From positions 620,001 through 684,000 of the forward strand of contig NZ_FMAC01000001.1 in the NCBI RefSeq assembly GCF_900094555.1: a stretch of 64,000 nucleotides of DNA, in the 5' to 3' direction. The notes beneath the pieces were generated by a model. It was not told the origin of the DNA, searched no databases, and saw only the letters and a list, made by a program, of their open reading frames with translations. This document shows positions 8,109 to 16,818 of the stretch, in pieces. Both the position numbers and the translations under genes were made by a program. Positions within the stretch are counted from its first letter, which is position 1. Every line of letters begins with the position of its first letter. The stretch is from Martinezella hainanensis (GTDB lineage: Bacteria; Pseudomonadota; Alphaproteobacteria; Rhizobiales; Rhizobiaceae).

Positions 8109-9953
8109 ATGTTTCGCCGCTTCGAAGAGCTTGCCGATCCATTTCAGGATCATGACGAGCCGCAACCATCATCCAAGACCTGGCGCTATCTCCTAATCAA
8201 TCTTCGCCCGTTTCGCACAGTCATGGCGATGAGCCTCGGCTTGACTGTAATCGGCGCCATCATCGAGATTTGGCTCATCGGCTATTCCAGCCGGCTGGTA
8301 GATAATCTTGCGGCAGCCCGCCGGGAAGATTTCTGGGCATCCGAAGGGTTTGGCCTGCTCGCTGCGGCAGCCCTCGTCCTGATCGGACGGCCGCTTGCCG
8401 GCTATCTCCGCGAAAGCCTGGATGACATCGCATTCCGACCCAATGCCGAGACCCTGTTCCGCTGGCGGGCTCACCGTCATGTCCTTCGACAATCAATCGG
8501 CTGGTTTCGTCAGGATTTTTCCGGGCGTATCGCCAGCCAGGTGCGCGACATAGGTACGGCAGCGACTGGTGCGGCCTATCAGGTCCTGCACACGCTCTCC
8601 TTTGTCGCGATTTATGTGGCCGGCTCACTCTGGCTGATGGCCGCGATCGACCCGCGCCTCATCTGGCCGCTGGCCGTCTGGCTGCTCTGCTATCTCGGCC
8701 TGATGGCCTACGTCATCCCTCGCCTGCAGAAAGCCTCTGCGCAATATCAGGGAGCCTATGCCGAACTGACGGGCATGCTGGTGGACAGCTATGCCAATAT
8801 CGATCTCATCAAACTCTTCGCCGATACAAAGGCGGAAGACAAAGAAGCCCGTCGTCGTTTCTCTCAAACGCGCGAAACATTCGTTCGGGTGCAGAAGCTC
8901 GAAGTGCTTGTTAATTCGAGCATGCTGTTCCTCGGCAGCTTCCTGATCGTCGCGCTCGTCGGCTATGCGGTCGTGCTGTGGCAGTCCGGCGGCGCACCGC
9001 TGGGGCTGATCGCGGCATCCCTGGCACTGAGCTTTCGCATAACCGGCATGGCCGAATGGATGCTGGATGCCGTTTCCTCGCTCTTTGCCCATCTCGGCGC
9101 CATGCGGCAATCACTGTTGACCGTCTCGCAGCCACTTGCGATTACCGACGCGCCTGACGCAACGCCGCTTGCCGTCACCAACGGCGAGATCGTCTTCCGG
9201 CAGGTCACGCATCACTACGGCAAGGGGGATGGCGGGCTGGACGACGTTTCGCTTCGAATTGCAGCCGGCCAAAAAGTCGGCCTCGTCGGTCGCTCCGGCA
9301 CCGGCAAATCGACCCTGGTCAACCTGCTGCTACGCTTCTTCGATCCAGAGGCAGGCATCATTGAAATCGACGGGCAGGATATTCGCCGAGTGACGCAGGA
9401 CAGCCTGCGCCGGCAGATTGCCGTGGTCGGCCAGGAGGCGTCGCTTCTTCACCGCTCCATTCGCGATAATATCGCCCATGGCAATCCCCGCTTTTCGGAG
9501 GATGCGATTCTCGCTGCGGCCGAGAAGGCTGCCGCAAGCGACTTCATCGCAAAATTGCGGGATCAGGAGGGACGCACGGGCCTCGATGCCCATGCCGGCG
9601 AACGTGGCGTCCAGCTTTCCGGCGGCCAGAGGCAACGCGTGGCGATCGCCCGTGCCATCCTCAAGGACGCTCCGATCCTGGTGCTCGATGAGGCAACCTC
9701 GGCCCTCGATTCGGAAGTGGAAGCCGAAATCCAGGATACGCTTTACGGCATCATGGAAGACAAGACCGTGATCGCCGTCGCACATCGCCTGTCGACCATC
9801 GCGCGCATGGACCGCATCGTCGTGCTCGACCACGGCCGCATCGTCGAGGACGGCACACATGCGGAGCTGATCGCCCGAAATGGTATCTACGCGACGCTCT
9901 GGTCGCATCAATCCGGCGGATTCATCGAAGACGACGAGCCGGCAGCCGACTGA
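8109..9953 (+). CDS. ABC exporter, fused permease and ATPase
   Basis: A 614-residue half-transporter of the multidrug/lipid exporter type. Residues 1-330 hold six membrane helices of the type I exporter fold. The nucleotide-binding domain has Walker A GRSGTGKST, signature LSGGQRQRVAIARA, Walker B ILVLDEATSALD and H-loop AHRLSTI. As a half-size protein it should work as a homodimer in the inner membrane. The ATG at 8109 has GTGGAGGG in front. It is transcribed alone, with a leader containing a mini-ORF and ending at a strong bidirectional terminator. Substrate unknown; lipid, drug or peptide are possible. Confidence 0.9.
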   Translation: MFRRFEELADPFQDHDEPQPSSKTWRYLLINLRPFRTVMAMSLGLTVIGAIIEIWLIGYSSRLVDNLAAARREDFWASEGFGLLAAAALVLIGRPLAGYLRESLDDIAFRPNAETLFRWRAHRHVLRQSIGWFRQDFSGRIASQVRDIGTAATGAAYQVLHTLSFVAIYVAGSLWLMAAIDPRLIWPLAVWLLCYLGLMAYVIPRLQKASAQYQGAYAELTGMLVDSYANIDLIKLFADTKAEDKEARRRFSQTRETFVRVQKLEVLVNSSMLFLGSFLIVALVGYAVVLWQSGGAPLGLIAASLALSFRITGMAEWMLDAVSSLFAHLGAMRQSLLTVSQPLAITDAPDATPLAVTNGEIVFRQVTHHYGKGDGGLDDVSLRIAAGQKVGLVGRSGTGKSTLVNLLLRFFDPEAGIIEIDGQDIRRVTQDSLRRQIAVVGQEASLLHRSIRDNIAHGNPRFSEDAILAAAEKAAASDFIAKLRDQEGRTGLDAHAGERGVQLSGGQRQRVAIARAILKDAPILVLDEATSALDSEVEAEIQDTLYGIMEDKTVIAVAHRLSTIARMDRIVVLDHGRIVEDGTHAELIARNGIYATLWSHQSGGFIEDDEPAAD

Positions 9954-9962
9954 CGCGCAACA

Positions 9963-9994
9963 AAAAGCCCCCTCGACAATCGAGGGAGCTTTTC
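9963..9994. terminator. Bidirectional rho-independent terminator
   Basis: A stem of 14 pairs with one mismatch closes a CAAT loop (core CCCTCGA/TCGAGGG), with A-run before and T-run after. It serves both the exporter on the plus strand and leuA on the minus strand, which converge here. Confidence 0.9.
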
Positions 9995-10022
9995 AAATCA
10001 GAGCTGCAGCTAAACTTGAGCC

Positions 10023-11729
10023 TTATGCTGCCTTGATGGCAAGCACCCGGTTCGCCGCCGAGACGATCGCCTCGAGAGATGCGGCGACGATGTTGGTGTT
10101 GATGCCGGCGCCGAAGAGCTTGCCGCCCGGATAGGAGACCTCGACATAGGAGATCGCCGCGGCATTGGAACCGTGCTGGAGCGAGTGCTCGGAATAATCC
10201 TCCACCGACATCGGCACGCCGAGATAGATCGAGAGCGCGTTGATAAAGCCGTCAATCGGGCCGTTGCCCCTGCCCTCGATGCGCTTCACCTCGCCCTTAT
10301 CGGTGATCTCTGCCGCGACGATGCGCTGCCCCTTGTGCTCGGGATCGGCGAAGGTGTGGTGATCGACGAAGCGGATCCGCGCGTCCGGCTGCGTCACATA
10401 ACGCTCGATGAAATGCTCGTAGATGCGCTTGGAGGGCAATTCCTTGCCTTCCTCGTCGGTGATGCGCTGGATTTCCTCACGATATTCCACCTGGAGATTG
10501 CGCGGCAGGTTCAGGCCGTAATCCTGCTGCATGATGTAGGCGATGCCGCCCTTGCCGGACTGTGAGTTGATGCGGATGATCGCCTCATAGGTGCGGCCGA
10601 CATCTTGCGGGTCGATCGGCAGATAGGGCACTTCCCAGACCGGATCATTTGCGACCTTGGCGGCCTTCATGCCCTTGTTGATCGCATCCTGATGCGAGCC
10701 GGAGAAAGCGGTGTAGACCAGCTCGCCGACATAAGGGTGACGCTCGCCGATCGCCATCTGGTTGGAATATTCGAAGACTTCCTTCATGCGCTCGATGTTG
10801 GAGCAATCTAGCTCGGGATCGATACCCTGTGTGAACATGTTCAACGCCATGGTGACGACGTCGACATTGCCGGTACGCTCGCCATTGCCGAACAGCGTGC
10901 CTTCGACGCGATCGGCGCCGGCCATCAAGGCCAGTTCAGCGGCAGCGATGCCAGTGCCGCGGTCGTTGTGCGGATGCAGGGAGATGATCAGGTTTTCTCT
11001 GTTATCGAGATTGCGGCACATCCATTCGATCTGGTCGGCATAGATGTTCGGCGTTGCCATTTCGACGGTCGATGGCAGGTTGATGATCAGCTTGTTATCA
11101 GGCGTCGGCTTCATGACGTCGATGACGGCGTTGCAGATCTCCAGAGCAACATCCAGCTCGGTGCCGGTGAAGCTCTCCGGCGAATATTCGAAGCGATAGC
11201 CACCACCGGCCTTGGCGGCCATGTCGCTGATCATCTTGGCCGCATCGACGGCGATCTGCTTGATGCCCTGCACATCCTTGGCAAACACCACGCGGCGCTG
11301 CAATTCGCTGGTGGAATTGTAGAAATGCACGATCGGCTTATTGGCGCCTTCCAGCGCTTCGAAGGTACGGGTGATCAATTCCGGACGGCACTGGACGAGA
11401 ACCTGCAGCGATACGTCGGCGGGCACATTGCCCTGCTCGATGCACCAGCGGGCAAAGTCAAAGTCGGTCTGCGAAGCCGAGGGGAAGCCGATCTCGATTT
11501 CCTTGAAGCCCATGTCCAGCAGCAGCTGGAACATGCGCGCCTTGCGATCGTGGCCCATCGGATCGACGAGCGCCTGGTTGCCGTCACGCAAGTCCACCGA
11601 ACACCAGACCGGCGCCTTGGTGATGACCTTGGACGGCCAGGTCCGGTCGGGAATGTTGATCTGGGGATAGGCGCGGTATTTCACCGTCGCTTCGGGCATG
11701 CCTTTGGGGGAATGGCTGTTCGCGTCCAT
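10023..11729 (-). CDS. leuA: 2-isopropylmalate synthase, long form
   Basis: The first committed step of leucine synthesis: condensation of acetyl-CoA with 2-oxoisovalerate. The protein has 568 residues, the length of the long actinobacterial/fungal-like LeuA form also common in Rhizobiaceae. The DRE-TIM signature is SVDLRDGNQAL at about residues 44-54, the metal-binding HPHNDRGTG is near residue 255, and the glycine-rich loop is LFGNGERTGN. The C-terminal 150 residues form the leucine-binding allosteric domain, so feedback inhibition is expected. The ATG at 11729 has AAGGAAG upstream. It is preceded by a 280-base leader encoding a Leu-rich peptide, so expression is probably controlled by leucine supply. 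Confidence 0.96.
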   Translation of the reverse strand: MDANSHSPKGMPEATVKYRAYPQINIPDRTWPSKVITKAPVWCSVDLRDGNQALVDPMGHDRKARMFQLLLDMGFKEIEIGFPSASQTDFDFARWCIEQGNVPADVSLQVLVQCRPELITRTFEALEGANKPIVHFYNSTSELQRRVVFAKDVQGIKQIAVDAAKMISDMAAKAGGGYRFEYSPESFTGTELDVALEICNAVIDVMKPTPDNKLIINLPSTVEMATPNIYADQIEWMCRNLDNRENLIISLHPHNDRGTGIAAAELALMAGADRVEGTLFGNGERTGNVDVVTMALNMFTQGIDPELDCSNIERMKEVFEYSNQMAIGERHPYVGELVYTAFSGSHQDAINKGMKAAKVANDPVWEVPYLPIDPQDVGRTYEAIIRINSQSGKGGIAYIMQQDYGLNLPRNLQVEYREEIQRITDEEGKELPSKRIYEHFIERYVTQPDARIRFVDHHTFADPEHKGQRIVAAEITDKGEVKRIEGRGNGPIDGFINALSIYLGVPMSVEDYSEHSLQHGSNAAAISYVEVSYPGGKLFGAGINTNIVAASLEAIVSAANRVLAIKAA

Positions 11730-11845
11730 GGTCTCGTCTCTTCCTTTCCCGTCATTTTATCCCGCGTCTTAGCCGATCGGATGCGGCTTGGCGATGATAA
11801 ATGCGGACCCTTTGCGGGTGAGCTGTCGATTTTAGGGTAAGTCGC

Positions 11846-11923
11846 GAGGAGCGATGGCCAGCGGGCTTTTCGGCCGCCGGGCGCTCCTCAAAGGACCCGG
11901 CAACCGCGCGTAAGGCCGAGGAG
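11846..11923 (-). promoter_or_regulatory. leuA leader RNA switch (competing hairpins)
   Basis: In the transcript, GAGGAGCG (coordinates 11889-11882) can pair with CGCUCCUC (11853-11846), enclosing a smaller GC-rich hairpin. The GAGGAG can instead pair with CUCCUC at 11923-11918, which lies within the leucine codon run of the leader peptide. A ribosome stalled on the Leu codons would block the second pairing and allow the first. No clear U-run follows, so whether the switch ends transcription or hides the leuA start is unresolved. Confidence 0.6.
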
Positions 11924-12013
11924 AAGAAGCGAAGTAAGGGCGCGCGTATTGTCACGCAGGGCAACGCGCCCACGTGCAATCTGTTCGGAAATCTTTGCGC
12001 CAGTCATCTTCAT
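11888..12013 (-). CDS. leuL: Leucine-rich leader peptide of leuA
   Basis: A 41-residue frame starting MKMTGAKISE and carrying ALTSLLLLGL, four consecutive leucine codons (CTT CTT CTC CTC) plus flanking ones, with TGA stop just before the hairpin region. This is the classic design of an attenuation leader peptide. The ATG comes seven bases after a -10 box, so the mRNA probably starts at or near the ATG and is leaderless; no ribosome binding site is present. It is too small for routine gene finding. The internal ATG at 12007 is an alternative start. Confidence 0.8.
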   Translation of the reverse strand: MKMTGAKISEQIARGRVALRDNTRALTSLLLLGLTRGCRVL

Positions 12014-12020
12014 GGCCGCG

Positions 12021-12049
12021 CTTATAGCCGCCGGATCGGAAAGAAGCAA
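12021..12049 (-). promoter_or_regulatory. Promoter of leuL-leuA
   Basis: On the minus strand TTGCTT (12049-12044), a 17-base spacer and TATAAG (12026-12021). The ATG of the leader peptide is seven bases further, placing the transcription start at or next to it. The -35 sits only a few bases from the end of the benE-like gene upstream. Confidence 0.7.
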
Positions 12050-12057
12050 CCCCTCGC

Positions 12058-13242
12058 TCATTTCTTCAGCATCTGCACGCCGCGCGACAGCGCCAGCATC
12101 AGCCCGCCGGCGATCAAGCCCCAGAAGGCGCCGGAGATCCCGCCGAAGGAAACGCCCGATGCGGTCACCAGAAAAGTGATAGCGGCGGCCTCACGCGATT
12201 CCGGCTGCTGGAAGGCGTTCAGAGCGGAGTTGGAGAGCGCGCCGACCAGCGCCAGACCGGCAACCGCCTCGATGAGGATCGGCGGCGCGAGCGCCACGAA
12301 AGCCGTAACGGCACTCGCCAGCAATCCAAGGATGACATAACCGATGCCGGCGATGATCGCCGCCCAATAACGGCGGTTCGGATCGGCATGCGCATCCTGC
12401 CCGGCACACATGGCCGCAGTGATCGCCGCGAGATTGACGGCGTGGCCGCCGAAGGGAACGGCAAGAAGCGAGAACACGCCGGTAACTGCAAATAACGGAC
12501 CGGGCTTGGGATCGTAGTCATGCACCTTCAGCACCGCGATGCCGGGAATATTCTGCGATGCCATGGTCACGATGAACAGTGGCAACGCAATGGACACGAT
12601 GCCGGCAAGCGTGAAGACAGGCTTCACGAACTCGACCGTCGGCAACAGCGAATGTTCGAGCGACGCGAAGGCGCCATCCGGTATCTTGACGCCGAAGGCC
12701 AGCACCAGGGCAAAGGCCGCAAGGGCCGCCGGCACCGCCCATAGCCGCTTGAACGAGCCAACGACGATCCAGGCGAGGATGATCGGCAGACCAAAGGCGG
12801 GATTGAAGGCGATCGCCTTCACCGGCGCGAAACAAAGGCCGATCAGCACGCCCGCGAGCATCGCATTGGCGAGCGGCGCCGGGATCGAGGCGACCGCCCG
12901 GCCGAACGGGCGGAACAGCCCGGCGATGACGATCAATATGCCGCAGATGAAGAACGCACCGACTGCCGCCGGAAAGCCGCCCTCGATCGCCCCTGCACTT
13001 GCGAGCAATGCGGCTCCCGGCGTCGACCAGGCAATACTGATCGGAAGTCTTGTCGCCATGCTGAGCACGATGGCGCAGACGCCCATCGCGACGGAGAGCG
13101 CCGTCAGGCCGGACGCCGCCTGTGCATCCGAAGCGCCCACCACCTGCAGGCCATGGAAGACGACGGCAAACGAGCTGGCAAAGCCGACGAAAGCCGTAAG
13201 GCATCCCATGAACAGGCTTTGAACGGAAAAATCTTTGAGCAT
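12058..13242 (-). CDS. BenE family benzoate/H+ symporter
   Basis: About 394 residues of a multi-pass inner-membrane protein with 11-12 hydrophobic segments, resembling the BenE benzoate:proton symporter family. The start MLKDFSVQSLFMG at 13242 places the first membrane helix at the expected position; the upstream part of the frame to 13353 looks non-coding. No benzoate catabolic genes lie nearby, so the true substrate may be a different aromatic acid or purine-like compound. It ends just before the leu promoter and is divergent from the DeoR regulator gene, which might control it. Confidence 0.88.
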   Translation of the reverse strand: MLKDFSVQSLFMGCLTAFVGFASSFAVVFHGLQVVGASDAQAASGLTALSVAMGVCAIVLSMATRLPISIAWSTPGAALLASAGAIEGGFPAAVGAFFICGILIVIAGLFRPFGRAVASIPAPLANAMLAGVLIGLCFAPVKAIAFNPAFGLPIILAWIVVGSFKRLWAVPAALAAFALVLAFGVKIPDGAFASLEHSLLPTVEFVKPVFTLAGIVSIALPLFIVTMASQNIPGIAVLKVHDYDPKPGPLFAVTGVFSLLAVPFGGHAVNLAAITAAMCAGQDAHADPNRRYWAAIIAGIGYVILGLLASAVTAFVALAPPILIEAVAGLALVGALSNSALNAFQQPESREAAAITFLVTASGVSFGGISGAFWGLIAGGLMLALSRGVQMLKK

Positions 13243-13388
13243 GGCGATGGAGACTCGAAGAGCGCACGAGGATCGATTGAACGCGCATGGAGCATCACAA
13301 GCATCGGGCGTGCAAGTGCTGTTTTCTAGCAAAATGGCAGTCTCATTGGGCAAATCCCTCGCGGAATGTGTCGCCGCGGAGTCAAATC

Positions 13389-13434
13389 ATGCATAAACAT
13401 GCATATTGACTATCTTATTTATGCACGTTATTGC
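13389..13434 (+). promoter_or_regulatory. deoR-type gene promoter with repeated ATGCAT motifs
   Basis: Two ATGCAT palindromes (13389-13394 and 13399-13404) are spaced ten bases apart, one helical turn, and a third near copy (ATGCAC) lies at 13421. They flank and overlap TTGACT (13406-13411), a 17-base spacer and TATTGC (13429-13434). The predicted start point falls at about the ATG at 13441. The repeats are a likely operator for the regulator itself. Confidence 0.5.
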
Positions 13435-13440
13435 AAATTC

Positions 13441-14226
13441 ATGAGCAATTCACTTCCATTGTCCCGCCGGGACGTCATCGAAGCGCGGCTTGCAGAGGGG
13501 CGGCAAATCGTTGCCGCAGCTCTGGCAGCCGAATTCAACGTGTCCGAAGACGCCGTGCGTCGCGATCTGCGGGCGCTCGCCGCCGAGGGTAAATGCCGCC
13601 GCGTCTATGGTGGTGCGCTCCCCCTGCTGACACCGTCACAGCCCATGGCCGCACGCGTCGGGCAGGAATCCGGCCGCAAGAGAGCCTTGGCCAAGGCCGC
13701 CGTCGCGATGATCGAGCCGGGCGAATTTCTGTTCATCGATAGCAGCAGCACCAATCTTGCGATGGTCGATCTTCTGCCGAAGGACCTTGACGTGACGATC
13801 GCGACGAATTCCATCGACATCGCCAGCGCCGTCATGAAGCGCGGCGATATCCCGCTCGTCCTGATCGGCGGCGCGGTCGATCCGGTCGTCGGCGGCAGCG
13901 TCGATGCATCCGCCGTTGCGGCTATTGAAGCCATGAATATCGACCGCTGTTTCCTCGGTGTCTGCGCCGTTTCGGCAAGAAACGGCATCAGCGTGTACGA
14001 ACATGCAGATGCGATCTTCAAACGGACGCTGCTGAAGAGAAGCGCAGCCCGCATCGCCCCGATTACCTCGGAGAAATTTCACGAACGTGCGCCGCACCGT
14101 ATCGGTGGCGCCGACGATATCGACTGGCTTGTTGTCGAGGATGACCTGCCCGCCACTGACGAAAAAGCGGCTGCCGATGTCGGCTTTTCGCTCGTGAAGG
14201 CCAGCGACGTCGCCTCATCCTCCTGA
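13441..14226 (+). CDS. DeoR/GlpR family transcriptional regulator
   Basis: A 261-residue regulator. The N-terminal winged helix-turn-helix is at about residues 5-58 (EFNVSEDAVRRDLRALAAEG then YGGALP), and the C-terminal DeoR sensor domain resembles phosphosugar isomerases, with DSSSTNLAM and NSIDIA. Such proteins repress transport and catabolic operons and are released by a phosphorylated sugar or related effector. The frame extends to 13366, but ATG 13441 is right for the family. No ribosome binding site precedes it and the promoter -10 ends six bases before, so translation may be leaderless. The following MFS and VOC genes are in the same direction and probably in its operon. Confidence 0.9.
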   Translation: MSNSLPLSRRDVIEARLAEGRQIVAAALAAEFNVSEDAVRRDLRALAAEGKCRRVYGGALPLLTPSQPMAARVGQESGRKRALAKAAVAMIEPGEFLFIDSSSTNLAMVDLLPKDLDVTIATNSIDIASAVMKRGDIPLVLIGGAVDPVVGGSVDASAVAAIEAMNIDRCFLGVCAVSARNGISVYEHADAIFKRTLLKRSAARIAPITSEKFHERAPHRIGGADDIDWLVVEDDLPATDEKAAADVGFSLVKASDVASSS

Positions 14227-14248
14227 TCTCGAAAGACAAGGAATGACC

Positions 14249-15433
14249 ATGCAAACCACCGATCGGCCGGAAACCCGGCTGGCAACCCGACTTGCCTTTC
14301 TGGTCGCGGGTTTTGCCCTCGCCTGCTGGGCTCCCCTGGTCCCTTTTGCCAAGGAGCGCCTCGGCGTCGATGACGGCGTTCTCGGCATGCTGTTGCTGTG
14401 CCTCGGTCTCGGCTCGGTGGCAGCGATGCTTGCGACCGGCATGCTGAGCGCGCGGTACGGCAGCAAGCCGATCATCATCGCCGGCGGTCTCGGCCTTGCC
14501 GCCATCCTGCCGACGCTCGCCGTGGCAAGCACACCATTCACCCTCGGCATTGCGCTCGCCGCCTTCGGCGCCTGCCTCGGATCGCTCGACGTCGCCATGA
14601 ATATTCACGCCGTCGAGGTGGAGAAAGGCGCGGACCGGCCGCTGATGTCCGGTTTCCATGCGCTCTTCAGCATCGGCGGCTTCATCGGCTCTCTGCTCGT
14701 CACCCTGCTTCTGTCCGTCAAGGCCGGGCCGCTCGTCGCCACGCTTCTCAGCTCGGCGGTGATGGTGATCGCCATGATCATCGCCTGGCCGCGGTTGCTG
14801 CGCACCGTTCAAGCGGAAGACGCACCGTTCTTCGTCATGCCCCGCGGCTTCGTGTTGCTGCTGGCTGCCCTCGCCGCCATCACCTTCCTCGTCGAAGGTG
14901 CAATCCTTGACTGGAGCGCCCTGCTTCTGACCACGCAGGGCCGGGTCGACGCCAGCCATGGCGGCCTCGGCTACATGCTGTTTGCCATCGCCATGACGAT
15001 TGGACGATTTGCCGGCGATGCGGTCACCGCAAGAATTGGCGACAGGGCGATCATGCTCTGGGGCGGGCTCGTCGCAATCGCCGGCTTCGTCGCTCTGTTG
15101 CTGAGCCCTTTCTCAATTCTTGCCATGAGCGGCTTCCTGCTGATCGGCCTTGGCGCCTCCAACATCGTGCCGGTGCTATTTCGAAAGGCCGGCACTCAAA
15201 CGGTCATGCCGTCTGGTCTCGCCGTCGCGGCAATCACGACATGCGGATATGCGGGCGTTCTTATCGGGCCTGCGAGCGTCGGTTTCGTGGCGGATCACAT
15301 CGGCCTGCCCGGCTCTTTCTGGGGGCTCGCCCTCCTCCTCTGCGCCGCACCTCTTTGCGCCGGCATCGTGACCCGCACTCAGGATCGGGAGGAGACCGAT
15401 GCGCATCGCTCATACAGCTCTATGGACACGTGA
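14249..15433 (+). CDS. MFS transporter
   Basis: About 394 residues with roughly twelve membrane segments and an FSIGGFIG-type loop in the second quarter, typical of bacterial MFS carriers. The frame starts at ATG 14243, but AAGGA sits directly against that codon and six bases from ATG 14249 (MQTTDRPETR), which I chose. It follows the DeoR regulator by 22 bases and overlaps the next gene by 35 bases, so the three are probably cotranscribed. The direction (import or export) and substrate are unknown. Confidence 0.88.
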   Translation: MQTTDRPETRLATRLAFLVAGFALACWAPLVPFAKERLGVDDGVLGMLLLCLGLGSVAAMLATGMLSARYGSKPIIIAGGLGLAAILPTLAVASTPFTLGIALAAFGACLGSLDVAMNIHAVEVEKGADRPLMSGFHALFSIGGFIGSLLVTLLLSVKAGPLVATLLSSAVMVIAMIIAWPRLLRTVQAEDAPFFVMPRGFVLLLAALAAITFLVEGAILDWSALLLTTQGRVDASHGGLGYMLFAIAMTIGRFAGDAVTARIGDRAIMLWGGLVAIAGFVALLLSPFSILAMSGFLLIGLGASNIVPVLFRKAGTQTVMPSGLAVAAITTCGYAGVLIGPASVGFVADHIGLPGSFWGLALLLCAAPLCAGIVTRTQDREETDAHRSYSSMDT

Positions 15434-15782
15434 TATCGATGCCGCCGCAGCGTTCTGGATCAAGTACTTCGATGCGACCGTTGGCGAGCCGTATCACAGC
15501 CAGCGCCGCCCGGGCTTTACCTCCCGCTTCGTCTCTCTGCCTGCGGGCGGCGATCAGATCGAACTGATGACCGGGCCTTGGCTTTCAGCCGATGCATGTG
15601 ACGAGCGCATCGGCTGGGACCATATCGCCCTGGCGCTGGGCACAAAGGCCGCCGTCGATGTGCTGGCGGAGCGATGCAGGGCAGACGGTTGCCTGAAATC
15701 CGGCCCCCGGATCACCGGCGACGGCTTCTACGAAGCTGTTGTCACAATGCCTGACGGAACACCAGTAGAGATCACCCCCTAG
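15399..15782 (+). CDS. VOC family protein (glyoxalase-like)
   Basis: A 127-residue single VOC domain made of two beta-alpha-beta3 repeats. It begins MRIAHTALWTRDIDAAAAFW, which resembles lactoylglutathione lyase or a small dioxygenase-fold protein. Metal ligand candidates are His5, Glu around residue 52 (QIELM), His near 71 (WDHIAL) and the Glu of VEITP at the end. It overlaps the transporter gene end by 35 bases, which implies translational coupling. The reaction is uncertain; glyoxalase-type isomerisation is one option. Confidence 0.82.
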   Translation: MRIAHTALWTRDIDAAAAFWIKYFDATVGEPYHSQRRPGFTSRFVSLPAGGDQIELMTGPWLSADACDERIGWDHIALALGTKAAVDVLAERCRADGCLKSGPRITGDGFYEAVVTMPDGTPVEITP

Positions 15783-15932
15783 GCGGCGATCAGCAAATTC
15801 CCGCAAGGTCGTAGCTCCAACCTTCCAATTCGCCATCCCGGAAACGTTGCAATCCTCTGGTGGCGAAGGCTGGCGGTGGGTTCTCTCGCCGCCAGCTCCC
15901 TTTTCCGGTAGCAGTAAGCAATCCATCATCCC

Positions 15933-15970
15933 AAAACAAAGCCCCCGCCAGCCTTCCGGCAAGCGAGGGC
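15933..15970 (-). terminator. Terminator of the clpP-type gene
   Basis: On the minus strand GCCCTCGC pairs with GCGGGGGC (one wobble) around an inner GCC/GGC hairpin, followed by TTTGTTTT. It lies 30 bases after the protease stop codon. Confidence 0.75.
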
Positions 15971-15999
15971 GCTCAATTCAATCGGGAAAACCAGCTAGA

Positions 16000-16587
16000 T
16001 CAGATTTCCGCCTGCGAGGTCACGATACGCGAGACCAGGCCGTAGGCCTTGGCTTCCTCGGCGGAAAGCCAGTAGTCGCGGTCGGTGTCCTTGGCGATGC
16101 GCTCGACCGGCTGGCCGGTGGCTTCCGAGAAGATCTTGTTCAGACGCTCGTTCATCTTGATGATTTCGCGTGCCTGGATCTCGATGTCAGAGGCCATGCC
16201 GCGCGTGCCGCCGGACGGTTGGTGCAGCAGGAAGCGCGTGTTCGGCAGGCAAATACGGCGCTCCTTGGGAGCGGAAACATAGATCAGCGCTCCTGCAGAG
16301 GCGACCCAGCCCGTGCCGATCATCCAGACCTTCGGCTTGATGAACTTGATCATGTCGTGGATGGAATCGCCTGATTCGACGTGGCCGCCGGGCGAATTCA
16401 CGTAGATGCGGATATCATCGTCGCTGGCGGCGGAAAGCGCCACGAGCTGCGAGCAGACCTTCTGCGCCAGTTCCTGCGTGATGCCGCCATAGATGAAGAT
16501 CGAACGCGACTTGAAAAGATTCGCCTCCGCGTCCTTGCCCAAGGGCTGCTCGGTCTTCTTGTCTTCCTGTTCGTCTTCGTCGTTCAT
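16000..16587 (-). CDS. clpP: ATP-dependent Clp protease proteolytic subunit
   Basis: A 195-residue ClpP-family serine peptidase. The catalytic serine is in [13 protein letters not shown], the histidine in FLLHQPSGG, and an aspartate follows in the later [13 protein letters not shown] region. The oxyanion-hole loop is [17 protein letters not shown]. ClpP forms a barrel of two rings fed by ClpA/ClpX ATPases. The serine environment ASAGA differs from the usual ASMGA, and no clpX gene follows, so this is probably one of the extra ClpP paralogues of Rhizobiaceae rather than the clpPX operon copy. The acidic N-terminus ([13 protein letters not shown]) has no long propeptide. Confidence 0.9.
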   Translation of the reverse strand: MNDEDEQEDKKTEQPLGKDAEANLFKSRSIFIYGGITQELAQKVCSQLVALSAASDDDIRIYVNSPGGHVESGDSIHDMIKFIKPKVWMIGTGWVASAGALIYVSAPKERRICLPNTRFLLHQPSGGTRGMASDIEIQAREIIKMNERLNKIFSEATGQPVERIAKDTDRDYWLSAEEAKAYGLVSRIVTSQAEI

Positions 16588-16818
16588 TCAACTCTCCAGC
16601 ATGATGCGTCGTTCACCGCACATAGTGCGACTCAATGCGTAAAACAATGCCGGAAAAAGACAAGGCGGGAATAGCGACTGACAACATGGTGTTATGGTTG
16701 CGGATTACCGAAATGTAACTTGAATGGCTTTGAAAAGCCGAGATTGGATCCTACGTCAGGTTAGCGCGGTTAGAGATCGCGCCCCCAATTTACAGCACAG
16801 ATAGCCAAGGAGGCCATC

